This document shows, piece after piece, positions 23,833-36,865 of a stretch of 64,000 nt of DNA. The position numbers and the translations under genes are program-made. The notes below the pieces were generated by a model. The model searched no databases. It was not told the DNA's origin and worked only from the letters and a program-made list of their open reading frames with translations. Numbering within the stretch: position 1 is the first letter of the stretch; each line of letters opens with the position of its first letter. The DNA comes from Burkholderia metallica (lineage in GTDB: Bacteria; Pseudomonadota; Gammaproteobacteria; Burkholderiales; Burkholderiaceae): assembly GCF_902832845.1 (NCBI RefSeq), contig NZ_CADFDB010000011.1:124001-188000 (forward strand), given 5' to 3'.

Positions 23833-25485
23833 ATGACCGAAGCGACTCACGCCGTCACGAACCAGTTCGACGAACTGGTCGACTATAACCTCTTCGCGAC
23901 GGACATCGCGCTGCGCGACGCGCTTGCCCGCGCGGGCGCCGACTGGGCCGTGCCGCAGCTCGACGCATACGGCGCGCGGCTCGGCAGCGCCGACAACGCC
24001 CGGCTCGCCGACGAAGCGAACCGCCATCCGCCGGAACTGAACGCGTTCGACCGGCGCGGCCGGCGCATCGACCGCGTCGACTTCCACCCGGCGTGGCACG
24101 CGCTGCTCGGCCAGTACCGCCGCGAGGGCTTCGTGTCGCTCGCGTTCCGCGATACGCGCCGCGGCCGCTGGGCCGCGACGGCCGCCGGCTTTTACCTGCA
24201 TGGCCAGATCGAGGCCGGCACGTTGTGCCCGGCGACGATGACGCAGGCCGCGATCCCCGTGCTGCAGAAGGAACCGGCACTGTGGGATCTGCTGCGCGAC
24301 AAGCTCTACAGCGACGACTACGACCCGCGCGACGTGCCGGTCGCCGACAAGCGCGCGATCTGGTTCGGCATGGGCATGACCGAGAAACAGGGCGGCTCCG
24401 ACGTGCGCGCGAACACGACGCTCGCGACCGCCGTCGGCGCCGGCGGACGCGGCGGCGAATACCAACTGCGCGGCCACAAGTGGTTCTTCTCCGCGCCGAT
24501 GTGCGACGCGCACCTCGTCGTCGCGCGCACCGAAGCCGGCGGCCCGTCGTGCTTCTACGTGCCGCGCTGGCGGCCGGACGGCACGAAGAACGCGGTCGAG
24601 ATCCAGCGGCTGAAGGACAAGGTCGGCAACCGCAGCAACTCGAGCAGCGAGGTCGAGCTGAACGACGCGTGGGGCATCATGCTCGGCGACGAAGGCCGCG
24701 GCATTCCGACCATCATCGAGATGGCCACCTACACGCGGCTGAATTGCGTGCTCGGCAGCGCGGCGATGCTGCGCCAGGGCGTCGTGCAGGCGATCGCCTA
24801 CACGCGCCAGCGCCACGCGTTCGGCCGCGCGCTCGCCGACCAGCCGCTGATGCGCACCGTGCTCGCCGATCTCGCGCTCGAAAGCGAAGCCGCGCTCTCG
24901 CTCGCGATGCGCCTTGCCGACGCGTTCGAGCGCGACGACTCGCCGCGCGAACGCGCGTGGAAGCGAATCGTCACGCCCGCCGCGAAATTCTGGGTGTGCA
25001 AGCGCGCGGTCGAGCTGACCGGCGAAGTGATGGAGGTGTTCGGCGGCAACGGCTACGTCGACGACGGTCCGATCGCGCGGCTGTTTCGCGAAGCGCCCGT
25101 CAACTCGATCTGGGAAGGCTCGGGCAACGTGATGTGCCTCGACGTGCTGCGCGCGGTGTCGCGCGAGCCCGACGCGGCCGCCGCGCTGTTCGCCGAACTC
25201 GCCGACCTCGGCGCGGGCGAACCGCGCATTCGCGCGGCGCTCGACACGCTGCGCGCGATGCTGGCGGCGCCGGCCGACATGCCGGAGGCGTCGGCGCGAC
25301 TGTTCGCGCAGCGGCTCGCGCTGGTCGCGCAGGCGTGCCTGCTGCGGCGCGATGCACCGGCGGCGGTGTCGGACGCGTTCATTGCGACGCGGCTCGGCGA
25401 ATCGTCCTGGGGACGGATTGCGGGCGGCTTCGATCCGCGGGCGATCGACGTCGGGGCGTTGCTGCAGCGCGCGTACCCGGCCTGA
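23833..25485 (+). CDS. AidB-like acyl-CoA dehydrogenase
   Basis: The 550-residue protein begins MTEATHAVTNQFDELVDYNLFATD, a start typical of the AidB group (541 residues in E. coli), in which an extra N-terminal region precedes the acyl-CoA dehydrogenase fold. FAD-binding motifs include GMGMTEKQGGSDVRANTT and EVFGGNGYVDDGPIARLFREAPVNSIWEGSGNVMCLD. E. coli AidB is linked to alkylation response; relatives in a gene pair with a ligase are usually fatty or branched acyl-CoA enzymes. The start is ATG 23833; longer frames lack support. It is followed 29 bases later by an acyl-CoA ligase. Confidence 0.88.
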   Translation: MTEATHAVTNQFDELVDYNLFATDIALRDALARAGADWAVPQLDAYGARLGSADNARLADEANRHPPELNAFDRRGRRIDRVDFHPAWHALLGQYRREGFVSLAFRDTRRGRWAATAAGFYLHGQIEAGTLCPATMTQAAIPVLQKEPALWDLLRDKLYSDDYDPRDVPVADKRAIWFGMGMTEKQGGSDVRANTTLATAVGAGGRGGEYQLRGHKWFFSAPMCDAHLVVARTEAGGPSCFYVPRWRPDGTKNAVEIQRLKDKVGNRSNSSSEVELNDAWGIMLGDEGRGIPTIIEMATYTRLNCVLGSAAMLRQGVVQAIAYTRQRHAFGRALADQPLMRTVLADLALESEAALSLAMRLADAFERDDSPRERAWKRIVTPAAKFWVCKRAVELTGEVMEVFGGNGYVDDGPIARLFREAPVNSIWEGSGNVMCLDVLRAVSREPDAAAALFAELADLGAGEPRIRAALDTLRAMLAAPADMPEASARLFAQRLALVAQACLLRRDAPAAVSDAFIATRLGESSWGRIAGGFDPRAIDVGALLQRAYPA

Positions 25486-25514
25486 TCGCTTTCGTTCGCC
25501 CGCCCGGAGCCCCG

Positions 25515-27026
25515 ATGAACCTCGTCGCTGCCCTCGACCGCGCCGCCCGGGCGACGCCCGGCAAACCGTTCCTCGTCAGCGAATCCGCGACGATCACCTA
25601 TGCCGCCGCACGCGAGCGCTCGCACCGCGCGGCGGCCGTGCTGAGCGCGCTCGGCGTCGCGGCCGGCGATCGCGTCGCCGCGATGTGCTTCAACACGCCG
25701 GCCTTCGTCGACCTGATGTTCGGCGCGTGGCGGCTCGGCGCGACGTTCGTGCCGATCAACCACAAGCTGCAGGCGCCGGAAGTCGACTACGTGCTCGAAC
25801 ACAGCCGCAGCAAGGCGCTGCTGTTCGACGTCGCGCTCGCACCGGTGATCGAGCGCATCGTGCATCCGGCACGGCGGCTCGTGACCGAAGGCGAACTCGA
25901 CGCCGTGCCGTGCTTCGACATGCTGTGCGCGACGATGGACGGCCTCGCGGGCATCGAGCCGGCCGACGGCGACCTCGCGCAGATCCTCTATACGTCGGGC
26001 ACGACCGGCCACCCGAAAGGCTGCATGCACAGCCACCGCACCGTGACGCTCGCGGCGATGCAGGCGGCGCTCGCGACCGGCATCGGCCGCAACGAGCGCA
26101 CGCTGATGGCGATGCCGATCTGGCATTCGTCGCCGCTGAACAACTGGTTCGGCGGCACGCTGATCGCGGGCGGCACCGTCGTGATGCTGCGCGAATACCA
26201 TCCGCTGCGTTTCCTGCAGACCGTCGAGCGTGAGCGCGTGACGCTGTATTTCGGTGCACCGGTGTCGTACCTGCTGCCGCTCGACACGATCGACGCCTTC
26301 GCGGCGTTCGACCTGTCGAGCGTGCGCGCGTGGCTGTACGGGGGCGGGCCGATCGGCCCCGCGCAGGCCGAACGGCTTACGCGGGCGTATCGCAGCGATG
26401 CATTCTTCCAGGTGTACGGCATGACGGAGGCGGGGCCGGCCGGCACGACGCTGTATCCGGACGAGCAGATCGCGAAGGCCGGCTCGATCGGCCGCACTGG
26501 CGGCCCGGGCGTCGACCTGCGCGTCGTGCGCATGGACGGCGTCGACGCGCGGCCGGGCGAGACCGGCGAGATCTGGCTGAAGACCGACAGCATGATGCTG
26601 GGCTATCTCGACGATGCGGCCGCTACACGCACCGCGTTCGCGCCGGATGGCTGGTACCGCACCGGCGACATCGCGCGGATCGATCAGGATGGCTACCTGT
26701 TCATCGTCGACCGGCTGAAGGACATGATCGTCACGGGCGGCGAGAACGTGTATTCGAAGGAAGTGGAGGACGTGCTCGGCGCGCACCCGGACATCGCCGA
26801 GGCGGCCGTCGTCGGCGTTCCGCATCCGGATTGGGGCGAGACGGTCGTCGCGTACGTCGTGCTGCGCGCGAACACGGCACCCGACGCGGATGCGCTGCGC
26901 GCGTTCTGCGGCGAGCGGCTCGCCGCATACAAGATCCCGCGTGAATTCACGTTCGTGCAGGCGCTGCCGCGCACACCGACGGGCAAGCTGCGGAAGTTCC
27001 TGCTGCGCGTGCGTCCGAGGGACTGA
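25515..27026 (+). CDS. Acyl-CoA ligase (AMP-forming), class I adenylate-forming family
   Basis: From ATG 25515 the protein is 503 residues. It shows the P-loop-like ILYTSGTTGHPKGCMHSHR (about 155-175), FQVYGMTEAGPAGTT, the hinge DGWYRTGDIARIDQDGYLFIVDRLKDMIVTGGENVYS, and the C-terminal catalytic lysine in PTGKLRK. It activates a carboxylic acid to an acyl-CoA for the upstream dehydrogenase. It is close to the carnitine/crotonobetaine-CoA and medium-chain ligases, but chain specificity cannot be read. The pair is presumably controlled by the divergent TetR protein. Confidence 0.9.
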   Translation: MNLVAALDRAARATPGKPFLVSESATITYAAARERSHRAAAVLSALGVAAGDRVAAMCFNTPAFVDLMFGAWRLGATFVPINHKLQAPEVDYVLEHSRSKALLFDVALAPVIERIVHPARRLVTEGELDAVPCFDMLCATMDGLAGIEPADGDLAQILYTSGTTGHPKGCMHSHRTVTLAAMQAALATGIGRNERTLMAMPIWHSSPLNNWFGGTLIAGGTVVMLREYHPLRFLQTVERERVTLYFGAPVSYLLPLDTIDAFAAFDLSSVRAWLYGGGPIGPAQAERLTRAYRSDAFFQVYGMTEAGPAGTTLYPDEQIAKAGSIGRTGGPGVDLRVVRMDGVDARPGETGEIWLKTDSMMLGYLDDAAATRTAFAPDGWYRTGDIARIDQDGYLFIVDRLKDMIVTGGENVYSKEVEDVLGAHPDIAEAAVVGVPHPDWGETVVAYVVLRANTAPDADALRAFCGERLAAYKIPREFTFVQALPRTPTGKLRKFLLRVRPRD

Positions 27027-27272
27027 ATACCCACGATTGTGCCAACGCACTTGCAACTTGCGCACTCATATTCCCCTCGCGCCCTCTTTCATCAGCTGGA
27101 GCAACTGGATTTTTTACGCGGGACCATCAAGACGAGCGCTCGCGTCTATTCGCATGGCGACGTAGACGATGGGCGGCGTGTGGAAATTTCCTTCCTGCCC
27201 GATTGCCCCAACAAGTGCTGTGACGGCAAGTAACGTCATGCTGTCGCCAGTCACGGCGATAACTGCTTCACC
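27027..27272. other. Intergenic region after the ligase gene
   Basis: About 250 bases with no supportable gene. Small reading frames on both strands (for example 27039-27233 plus) have no ribosome site or recognisable motif. A weak stem with a run of six T near 27115 could slow the ligase transcript. The convergent binding-protein gene ends to the right of its own terminator. Confidence 0.6.
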
Positions 27273-27308
27273 AAAGAAAAAGCCACCCGGCCCAACGGCC
27301 CGGTGGCT
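27273..27308 (-). terminator. Intrinsic terminator of the Liv-type binding protein gene
   Basis: On the minus strand AGCCACC and GGTGGCT pair, continuing past one C-C mismatch with GGCC/GGCC around a short loop, followed by TTTTTCTTTGG. It lies about 60 bases after the stop codon at 27371. Confidence 0.85.
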
Positions 27309-27370
27309 TGTTCGCATGATCGGCGTGGCAGCGGCATGCGCCGCCGCCCGCGCGTCACATCACTGGCGGC

Positions 27371-28510
27371 TTACTTCCCGCCGATGCTCTTCAGCGGCTT
27401 CCACTCGCCCTTCTCGACCTTGTACATCGTGATGCCGCCGTTCTTCAGGTCGCCCTTCGCGTCATACGCGACGTGCGTCGACGTGACGCCCGCCATGTCG
27501 CTCTTCGCGAGCACCGGCAGGTACTTCGCCGGATCGGTCGAATCGGCCTTCTTCATCGCGTTCAGCATCGCCATCGCGCCGTCGTACGCGTACGGCGAAT
27601 AGGTCTGCACTTCTTCGCCGAAACGCTTCTTGTACTTGTCGGCGTAGGTCTTCCCGCCCGGCATCTCCTCGAGCGGGAGGCCAGCCAGCGAAGCAATCGT
27701 GCCTTCCGCCGCGTTGCCCGCGATCTTCAGGAACGTCGGCGTCTTCACCATTTCGCCGCTCATCAGCGGAGCGCTGATGCCGAGCGTCTTCATCTGCTTG
27801 ACCATCGGCGCTGCCTGCGAATCCGCGCCGCCGTAGTAGACGAGGTCCGGCTTCGTCGCCTTGATCTTGGTCAGGATCGCCTTGAAGTCGACTGCCTTGT
27901 CGTTCGTGAATTCACGGTCGACGATCGTCGCGCCGCCGGCCTTCGCGGCCTTCTCGAACTGGTCGGCGAGGCCCTGGCCGTAGGCCGTGCGGTCGTCGAC
28001 GATCGCGATCTTCTTCAGGCCGAGATCCTTCGACGCGAACGTGCCCGCCACCGAGCCCTGCTGCGTGTCGGACGTCATCATGCGGAAGGTCGTCTTGTAG
28101 CCTTGCTGCGTGTATTCCGGCGCCGTCGCCATCGCGATTTCCGGAATGCCGGCGTTCGCGTAGATGCGCGATGCGGGGATCGTCGTGCCCGAGTTGAAGT
28201 GGCCGAGCATGCCCTTGATGCCGTCGTCGACGAGCTTCTGCGCGACCGTCGTGCCCGTGCGCGGGTCGGCCTGGTCGTCCTGCGTGCTCAGCACGAACTT
28301 CACGGGCTTGCCGCCGATCTTCGGGTTCGTCGCGTTGAAATCTTCCAGCGCGAGCACGATCCCGTTCTGCATATCCTTGCCGTAGTGCGCCTGCGCGCCC
28401 GTCATCGGCCCTGCGTAACCGATCTTCACGTCATCCGCATGGGCCGTCCCCGCCAGCGACATGACCGCGACGAACGTCGCGCCTGCCACCTTTTTCATCG
28501 TGTGTTGCAT
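27371..28510 (-). CDS. Branched-chain amino acid ABC transporter binding protein (LivJ/K-like)
   Basis: The 379-residue protein starts at ATG 28510 behind AAGGAG. It has a signal peptide (MKKVAGATFVAVMSLAGTAHA) and the Leu/Ile/Val-binding fold: VKIGYAGPMTGAQAHYGKDMQNG, GHFNSGTTIPASRIYANAGIPEI, VDDRTAYGQGLADQF and YSPYAYDGAMAMLNAM. It is periplasmic and probably works with a Liv permease encoded elsewhere. It lies 84 bases downstream of putA on the same strand, so the two may be co-transcribed. Confidence 0.92.
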   Translation of the reverse strand: MQHTMKKVAGATFVAVMSLAGTAHADDVKIGYAGPMTGAQAHYGKDMQNGIVLALEDFNATNPKIGGKPVKFVLSTQDDQADPRTGTTVAQKLVDDGIKGMLGHFNSGTTIPASRIYANAGIPEIAMATAPEYTQQGYKTTFRMMTSDTQQGSVAGTFASKDLGLKKIAIVDDRTAYGQGLADQFEKAAKAGGATIVDREFTNDKAVDFKAILTKIKATKPDLVYYGGADSQAAPMVKQMKTLGISAPLMSGEMVKTPTFLKIAGNAAEGTIASLAGLPLEEMPGGKTYADKYKKRFGEEVQTYSPYAYDGAMAMLNAMKKADSTDPAKYLPVLAKSDMAGVTSTHVAYDAKGDLKNGGITMYKVEKGEWKPLKSIGGK

Positions 28511-28594
28511 AGCATCTCCTTGGTACCAGGGTAAATGGAGCGGCTTCGGGATCGCCTTGCCGCTTCCTTTGTTTGATCCGAACGGCAAGGATGG

Positions 28595-31500
28595 TCAGCC
28601 GATCGTCATCAAATTTGCATTGCCGCCGGCCGCCGCCGTATTCACGCTCACCGAGCGCTCCGTCAGCAGCCGTTCCAGCGCGTAATCTTCCGCATCGCCG
28701 TTCTCGAACGCGCCCACCGATACGCCCTGCACCGATACGATCGGGCCCGGCCGCTGCGCGACGTCCTTCACGAGCGTCTGCAGTTCGTCGCTGTCGCCTT
28801 CGAACAGCACCGCGTCGAACGGCGCGTCGGCCTGCTTGCGCACCGCCGCGTGCGCCTTCAGCGACGCGGGCAGCGCGGCGACCAGCGCCTCGCCGGCAGC
28901 ACCGGCGAACAGCGCGCGGTTGCCGGTGGCCAGCACCGCGGCGAACTGCGCACGCGCGCCGCCCGGCGTCGCCGCGACACACAGCACCGTGCCGCGCGGG
29001 CCGAGTGTATACGTGTTTCGCTCGCCCGTCGGCCCGGTCAGCACGGCCGTCGCACCGGCCGGCACCTGCGCGAGATAGCCGTCGCACCGTGCGGCCAGCG
29101 CCGGTTCGCGCTGCTCGATCAGCCAGTCGCGCAGCGTCGTGAGCGCTGCCGCCGGGTTGCCGCGTGCATCGCCTTCGACCGCGCCGTCCGCGATCAGCAT
29201 CTGCGCGAGCGAGCGCGGCAGGCCCGACGGACGCGTCGCGAGCAGGCGCTGCAGGTACAGCGCGCCGCCGGCCTTCGGGCCGGTGCCCGACAGCCCTTCG
29301 CCGCCGAACGGCTGCACGCCGACCACCGCGCCGATCACGTTGCGGTTCACGTAGATGTTGCCGACGTGCGCGTTCGAGATCACGTGCGCGATCGTCTCGT
29401 CGATCCGCGTGTGGATGCCGAGCGTCAGCCCGTAGCCGGTCGCGCGGATCTGTTCGAGCAGCTTGTCGAGCTGGCTGCGGCGATAGCGCACCACGTGCAG
29501 CACGGGGCCGAACACTTCGCGCTTCAACTCGTCGATGCTGCCGATCTCGATCAGCGTCGGCGGCACGAACGTGCCGTGCGCGCATGCATCGGGCATCGGC
29601 AGTTGCGTGACCGCGTGGCCCTTGTCCTTCATCGCCGCGACGTGCGCGTCGATCGTCTGCTTCGCTTCACCGTCGATCACCGGGCCGACGTCCGTCGACA
29701 GCCGGTCCGGGTTGCCGAGCGCCAGCTCGTGCATCGCGCCCTTGAGCATCGTCAGCGTGCGGTCCGCAACGTCGTCCTGCAGACACAGAACGCGCAGCGC
29801 CGAGCACCGTTGACCGGCCGAGTCGAACGACGACTGCATCACGTCCGCGACGACCTGCTCCGCGAGCGCCGACGAGTCGACGATCATCGCGTTCTGGCCG
29901 CCCGTTTCGGCGATCAGCGGGATCGGCTTGCCGTCCGGGTCGAGGCGCGCGGCGAGCGTCTTGTTGATCAGGCGCGCGACTTCGGTCGAGCCGGTGAACA
30001 TCACCGCCCGCGTACGCGGATCGGCTACCAGCGCCGCGCCGACGGTCTCGCCCGTGCCCGGCAGCAGCTGCACCGCGCCGGCCGGCACGCCGGCCTCGCG
30101 CAGCAGGCGCACGGCCTGCGCGGCGATCAGCGGCGTCTGTTCGGCCGGTTTCGCGAGCACCGTGTTGCCGGCGGCGAGCGCCGCGGCGACCTGGCCCATG
30201 AAGATCGCGAGCGGGAAGTTCCACGGGCTGATACAGACGACCGGGCCCAGCGGACGGTGCGTGTCGTTCGAGAATTCGTCGCGGATCTGCGCGGCGTAGT
30301 AGCGCAGGAAGTCGACCGCTTCGCGGATCTCCGCGATCGCGTTCGGCAGCGACTTGCCGGCTTCGCGCACGATCAGGCCCATCAACGTGTGCATCTGCGC
30401 TTCGAGCAGGTCGGCCGCGCGCACCAGGCAATCGGCGCGCGCGTCGACCGGCGTCGCCTGCCAGATCGGCGCGGCGGCCACCGCGTGCGCGAGCGCCGCG
30501 CTCACGTGTTCGGCCGTCGCTTCGCTGACCGTGCCGACCAGGTCGCGCTGGTCGGCCGGATTGCGCACGTCGCGGGCCGGTGCGTCGGCGAGCGTGTCGT
30601 CGGCGAGCATCGGCGCCGCGCGCCACGGGAAATGCGCGCTCGCGAGCAGCGCGGACGACAGCGACGCGAGACGGTGTTCGTTCGACAGATCGAGGCCCAT
30701 CGAGTTGGGACGCTCGTCGCCGTACAGGTTGCGCGGCAGCGGGATCTTCGCGTGCGGCGCGCCGAGCGGCACGACCTTCGACGCTTCGTCGACCGGATCG
30801 GCGACCAGTTCCTTCACCGACACGGTTTTATCCGCGATGCGGTTCACGAACGACGTGTTCGCGCCGTTCTCGAGCAGGCGGCGCACCAGGTACGCGAGCA
30901 GCGTCTCGTGCGTGCCGACCGGCGCGTACACGCGGCACGGACGATTCAGCTTGTCGCGGCCGGTGACTTCCTCGTACAGCGGCTCGCCCATCCCGTGCAG
31001 GCACTGGAATTCGTACTGGCCCGGGTAGTAGTTCTGGCCCGCGAGATGGTAGATCGCGGCCAGCGTGTACGCGTTGTGCGTCGCGAACTGCGGATACACG
31101 GCATCCGGCGCCGCGAGCAGCTTCTTCGCGCATGCGAGGTACGACACGTCGGTGTAGATCTTGCGCGTGTAGACCGGATAGCCTTCGAGGCCGTCGACCT
31201 GCGCGCGCTTGATCTCGGTATCCCAGTACGCGCCCTTCACGAGCCGGATCATCAGGCGGTGACGGCTGCGGCGCGCGAGATCGATCAGGTAGTCGATCAC
31301 GAACGGGCAGCGCTTCTGGTAGCCCTGCACGACGAAGCCGATGCCGTTCCAGCCGGCGAGATCCGGATCGAAGCACAGCGCCTCGAGCAGGTCGAGCGAC
31401 AGTTCGAGGCGGTCGGCCTCTTCGGCGTCGATGTTCAGGCCGATGTCATAGCGGCGTGCGAGCAGCGCGAGTGCGCGCACGCGCGGCAGCAGCTCGCTCA

Positions 31501-32527
31501 TCGTGCGGTCCTGCTGCGAGCGCGAGTAGCGCGCATGCAGCGCCGACAGCTTGATCGAGATGCCCGGGCCTTCGTAGATGCCGCGGCCGCCGGCCGCCTT
31601 GCCGATCGCGTGGATCGCCTGTTCGTACGACGCGTAATAGCGCTGCGCGTCCTCTTCGGTCGTCGCCGCTTCGCCGAGCATGTCGTACGAGTAGCGAAAG
31701 CCGCGCGCTTCGTACTTGCGGCTGTTCGCGAGCGCTTCGGAAATCGTCTCGCCGGTGACGAACTGCTCGCCCATCAGGCGCATCGCCATGTCGACGCCCT
31801 TGCGGATCAGCGGCTCGCCGCCGCGCCCGATCAGGCGCGTGAGCGCCGACGACAGCCCGGCTTCGCTGTTGGTCGTCACGAGCTTGCCGGTGATCATCAG
31901 CCCCCAGGTCGCCGCGTTCACGAACAGCGACGGCGCGTGGCCGACGTGCGAGCGCCAGTCGCCCTTGCTGATCTTGTCGCGGATCAGCGCATCGCGCGTC
32001 GCCCGGTCCGGAATGCGCAGCAGCGCTTCGGCGAGACACATCAGCGCGACGCCTTCCTGGCTCGACAGCGAGAACTCGTGGATCAGCCCTTCGACGCCGC
32101 CGCCCGAGCTTTTCTCGCGCAGCGCCTCGACGAGCTTCGTCGCGAGCGCCTGCACGTCCGCCTGCAGGTTCGCGGGCAGACGCGCCTGGCCGAGCAGGAA
32201 CGGCACGCATTCCGGCTCGGGCCGGCGGTACGCGGCCGTGATCGCCGCGCGCAGCACCGATTGCGGCTGCACGTTCTGCGCGAACTCGAGGAACGGATGC
32301 GGCGAGTTGTCGTCGTCGCCGTCCGCCCCCTGACCGTCGGCAAGCTCCGTCACGCCGCTGTGCCCCGACAGCTCGGGCGGCAGCTGGCCGTGCTCGATCC
32401 GCTCGAGATACGCGAAGATCGCCTGCTTGATCAGCCAGTGGGGGGTGCGCTCGAGACGCGCGGCGGCGTCCTTGAGGCGCGAGCGGAGAAGGTCGTCGAC
32501 TTTGACGCCGAGAGTCGTGCTTGCCAT
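28595..32527 (-). CDS. putA: Trifunctional proline dehydrogenase / P5C dehydrogenase / transcriptional repressor PutA
   Basis: The 1310-residue protein starts at ATG 32527. It opens with a ribbon-helix-helix DNA-binding domain (STTLGVKVDDLLRSRLKDAA, residues 2-47). The FAD proline dehydrogenase barrel follows (YSYDMLGEAATTEEDAQRYYASYE, LVKGAYWDTEIKRAQ, FATHNAYTL). The aldehyde dehydrogenase half has ETGGQNAMIVDSSA and catalytic Cys in SAGQRCSALRVL. It oxidises proline to glutamate at the membrane and represses its own gene when soluble. GTTGCA operators lie just upstream. No ribosome site is evident before the ATG. Frame extension to 32638 would put the promoter inside the gene and is rejected. 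Confidence 0.97.
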   Translation of the reverse strand: MASTTLGVKVDDLLRSRLKDAAARLERTPHWLIKQAIFAYLERIEHGQLPPELSGHSGVTELADGQGADGDDDNSPHPFLEFAQNVQPQSVLRAAITAAYRRPEPECVPFLLGQARLPANLQADVQALATKLVEALREKSSGGGVEGLIHEFSLSSQEGVALMCLAEALLRIPDRATRDALIRDKISKGDWRSHVGHAPSLFVNAATWGLMITGKLVTTNSEAGLSSALTRLIGRGGEPLIRKGVDMAMRLMGEQFVTGETISEALANSRKYEARGFRYSYDMLGEAATTEEDAQRYYASYEQAIHAIGKAAGGRGIYEGPGISIKLSALHARYSRSQQDRTMSELLPRVRALALLARRYDIGLNIDAEEADRLELSLDLLEALCFDPDLAGWNGIGFVVQGYQKRCPFVIDYLIDLARRSRHRLMIRLVKGAYWDTEIKRAQVDGLEGYPVYTRKIYTDVSYLACAKKLLAAPDAVYPQFATHNAYTLAAIYHLAGQNYYPGQYEFQCLHGMGEPLYEEVTGRDKLNRPCRVYAPVGTHETLLAYLVRRLLENGANTSFVNRIADKTVSVKELVADPVDEASKVVPLGAPHAKIPLPRNLYGDERPNSMGLDLSNEHRLASLSSALLASAHFPWRAAPMLADDTLADAPARDVRNPADQRDLVGTVSEATAEHVSAALAHAVAAAPIWQATPVDARADCLVRAADLLEAQMHTLMGLIVREAGKSLPNAIAEIREAVDFLRYYAAQIRDEFSNDTHRPLGPVVCISPWNFPLAIFMGQVAAALAAGNTVLAKPAEQTPLIAAQAVRLLREAGVPAGAVQLLPGTGETVGAALVADPRTRAVMFTGSTEVARLINKTLAARLDPDGKPIPLIAETGGQNAMIVDSSALAEQVVADVMQSSFDSAGQRCSALRVLCLQDDVADRTLTMLKGAMHELALGNPDRLSTDVGPVIDGEAKQTIDAHVAAMKDKGHAVTQLPMPDACAHGTFVPPTLIEIGSIDELKREVFGPVLHVVRYRRSQLDKLLEQIRATGYGLTLGIHTRIDETIAHVISNAHVGNIYVNRNVIGAVVGVQPFGGEGLSGTGPKAGGALYLQRLLATRPSGLPRSLAQMLIADGAVEGDARGNPAAALTTLRDWLIEQREPALAARCDGYLAQVPAGATAVLTGPTGERNTYTLGPRGTVLCVAATPGGARAQFAAVLATGNRALFAGAAGEALVAALPASLKAHAAVRKQADAPFDAVLFEGDSDELQTLVKDVAQRPGPIVSVQGVSVGAFENGDAEDYALERLLTERSVSVNTAAAGGNANLMTIG

Positions 32528-32606
32528 GGTGGGTTCGTGCGCCGGTGCGAGCCCGGCAATGTGGTGTGAGAGGATGCGCGAAATCCTACGGCACGCAATA
32601 AAAAGG

Positions 32607-32678
32607 TGCAACCAAATTGCGAGGCAGGTTGCACCCATGAGTTAGCCAATATAATCAGCCACTTATGTGGTTGCAACC
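32607..32678 (-). promoter_or_regulatory. PutA operator cluster and putA promoter
   Basis: The PutA operator core GTTGCA occurs at 32607-32612 (as TGCAAC), 32628-32633 and 32670-32675, the last within the palindrome GGTTGCAACC at 32669-32678. On the minus strand TTGCAA (32676-32671), 17 bases, then TATATT (32653-32648) make a good sigma-70 promoter whose -35 box overlaps the palindromic operator. GTTGCA is the consensus established for E. coli PutA. The leader would be about 115 bases. The rest of this 382-base gap (32679-32887) is GC-rich with nothing recognised. Confidence 0.8.
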
Positions 32679-32887
32679 TAGGAGTTGCCCGTGGTCGGAG
32701 GATCGGTGTTTTCCCTGAGCGGCCCGGTTCGGCACACGTGCGCCGCCTTCCGCGCCGGTGGCGGCGGTCGAAAACGGGTTGCACTGGGGTGACGGCGGGT
32801 GCGGCGCTCGGGTGCGCCCGGGCGGCGAGAGACGATTCGACGGCGCCCGGCCCGGCGGCCGGGGCGTCCATGCGGCAGCACGAAAGC

Positions 32888-32909
32888 GCGGCGCTCGCGC
32901 GAGCGCCGC
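32888..32909 (-). terminator. Perfect 22-bp palindrome directly after priA
   Basis: GCGGCGCTCGC followed by its exact complement abuts the priA stop codon at 32910. On the minus strand it is followed by GCTTTCG, with only three T residues, so it may act as a weak terminator or an RNA end protecting the message. Confidence 0.45.
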
Positions 32910-35171
<2,262 letters not shown>

Positions 35172-35621
35172 TGCGGCGCTCCGGCGGCATGCGCCGCACG
35201 CGTGTGGACGGCCGGGAGCCGCGCCCGCGGCGAGGCGGCGAACTTAAAGTAAAACTTCAGATTCCGCGCTAAGTTTTGGATTCGCATTAGGAATCGCCGT
35301 ATACCCTGCCCAGCCTGTGGATAACTTTGTTGAGAACTCGACGCTCGCCGGCCGCAACGCGCGCGGGGCCGCGCTTTCCGTTGATTTTGGCCGCGTGTTG
35401 CGGCGCCCCGCGGAGCCTTATTCCATAAGGCTGCTATTCAAATGACCGAACCATAGCAAGACGAATTGACCGATACGGGGCTCTACCGCGCTGCAACGTG
35501 GAAAATGTGTATAAGTCAAGTCTTGACAAGCACTGAAGTGGCGACCGGTGCGGGGTTGCGCCCTGTTTAGTTGCAACAACGAAACGCCGTCACGCCGCAG
35601 CGCAACACGACGGCGCCGCGA
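35172..35621. other. Intergenic region between hemE and priA with DnaA-box sequences
   Basis: This 450-base gap has lower GC than its neighbours. It contains a perfect DnaA box (TGTGGATAA, 35316-35324) and a consensus-like TGTGTATAA (35506-35514). It also has a hairpin AGCCTTAT-TCC-ATAAGGCT (35414-35432). With TTATCCACA inside priA (34579-34587) there are three good boxes within about 930 bases. It probably contains the priA promoter; whether the boxes bind DnaA is unknown. Confidence 0.5.
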
Positions 35622-36716
<1,095 letters not shown>

Positions 36717-36865
36717 GGTAGGAGCGACGATGCGAGGGCAAAGCGGCATTTTACCGGACAGCCGCCGCCAGGCCGCGCATGCCGACGCAATGGCGGCCAT
36801 ATGACGCGCGCGATGGCTCCGTTATGATCGGACGCTCATATCGAACGCAACGAAGGAGGAGACCG

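Noticed and set aside
27039-27233. 64-codon frame ending in CPNKCCDGK
   Set aside because: No ribosome site, no family, and lies between a gene end and a terminator; cysteines are probably chance.
28850-32569. 1239-codon open frame opposite putA
   Set aside because: Antisense to putA with a low-complexity Arg-rich product; no start signal.
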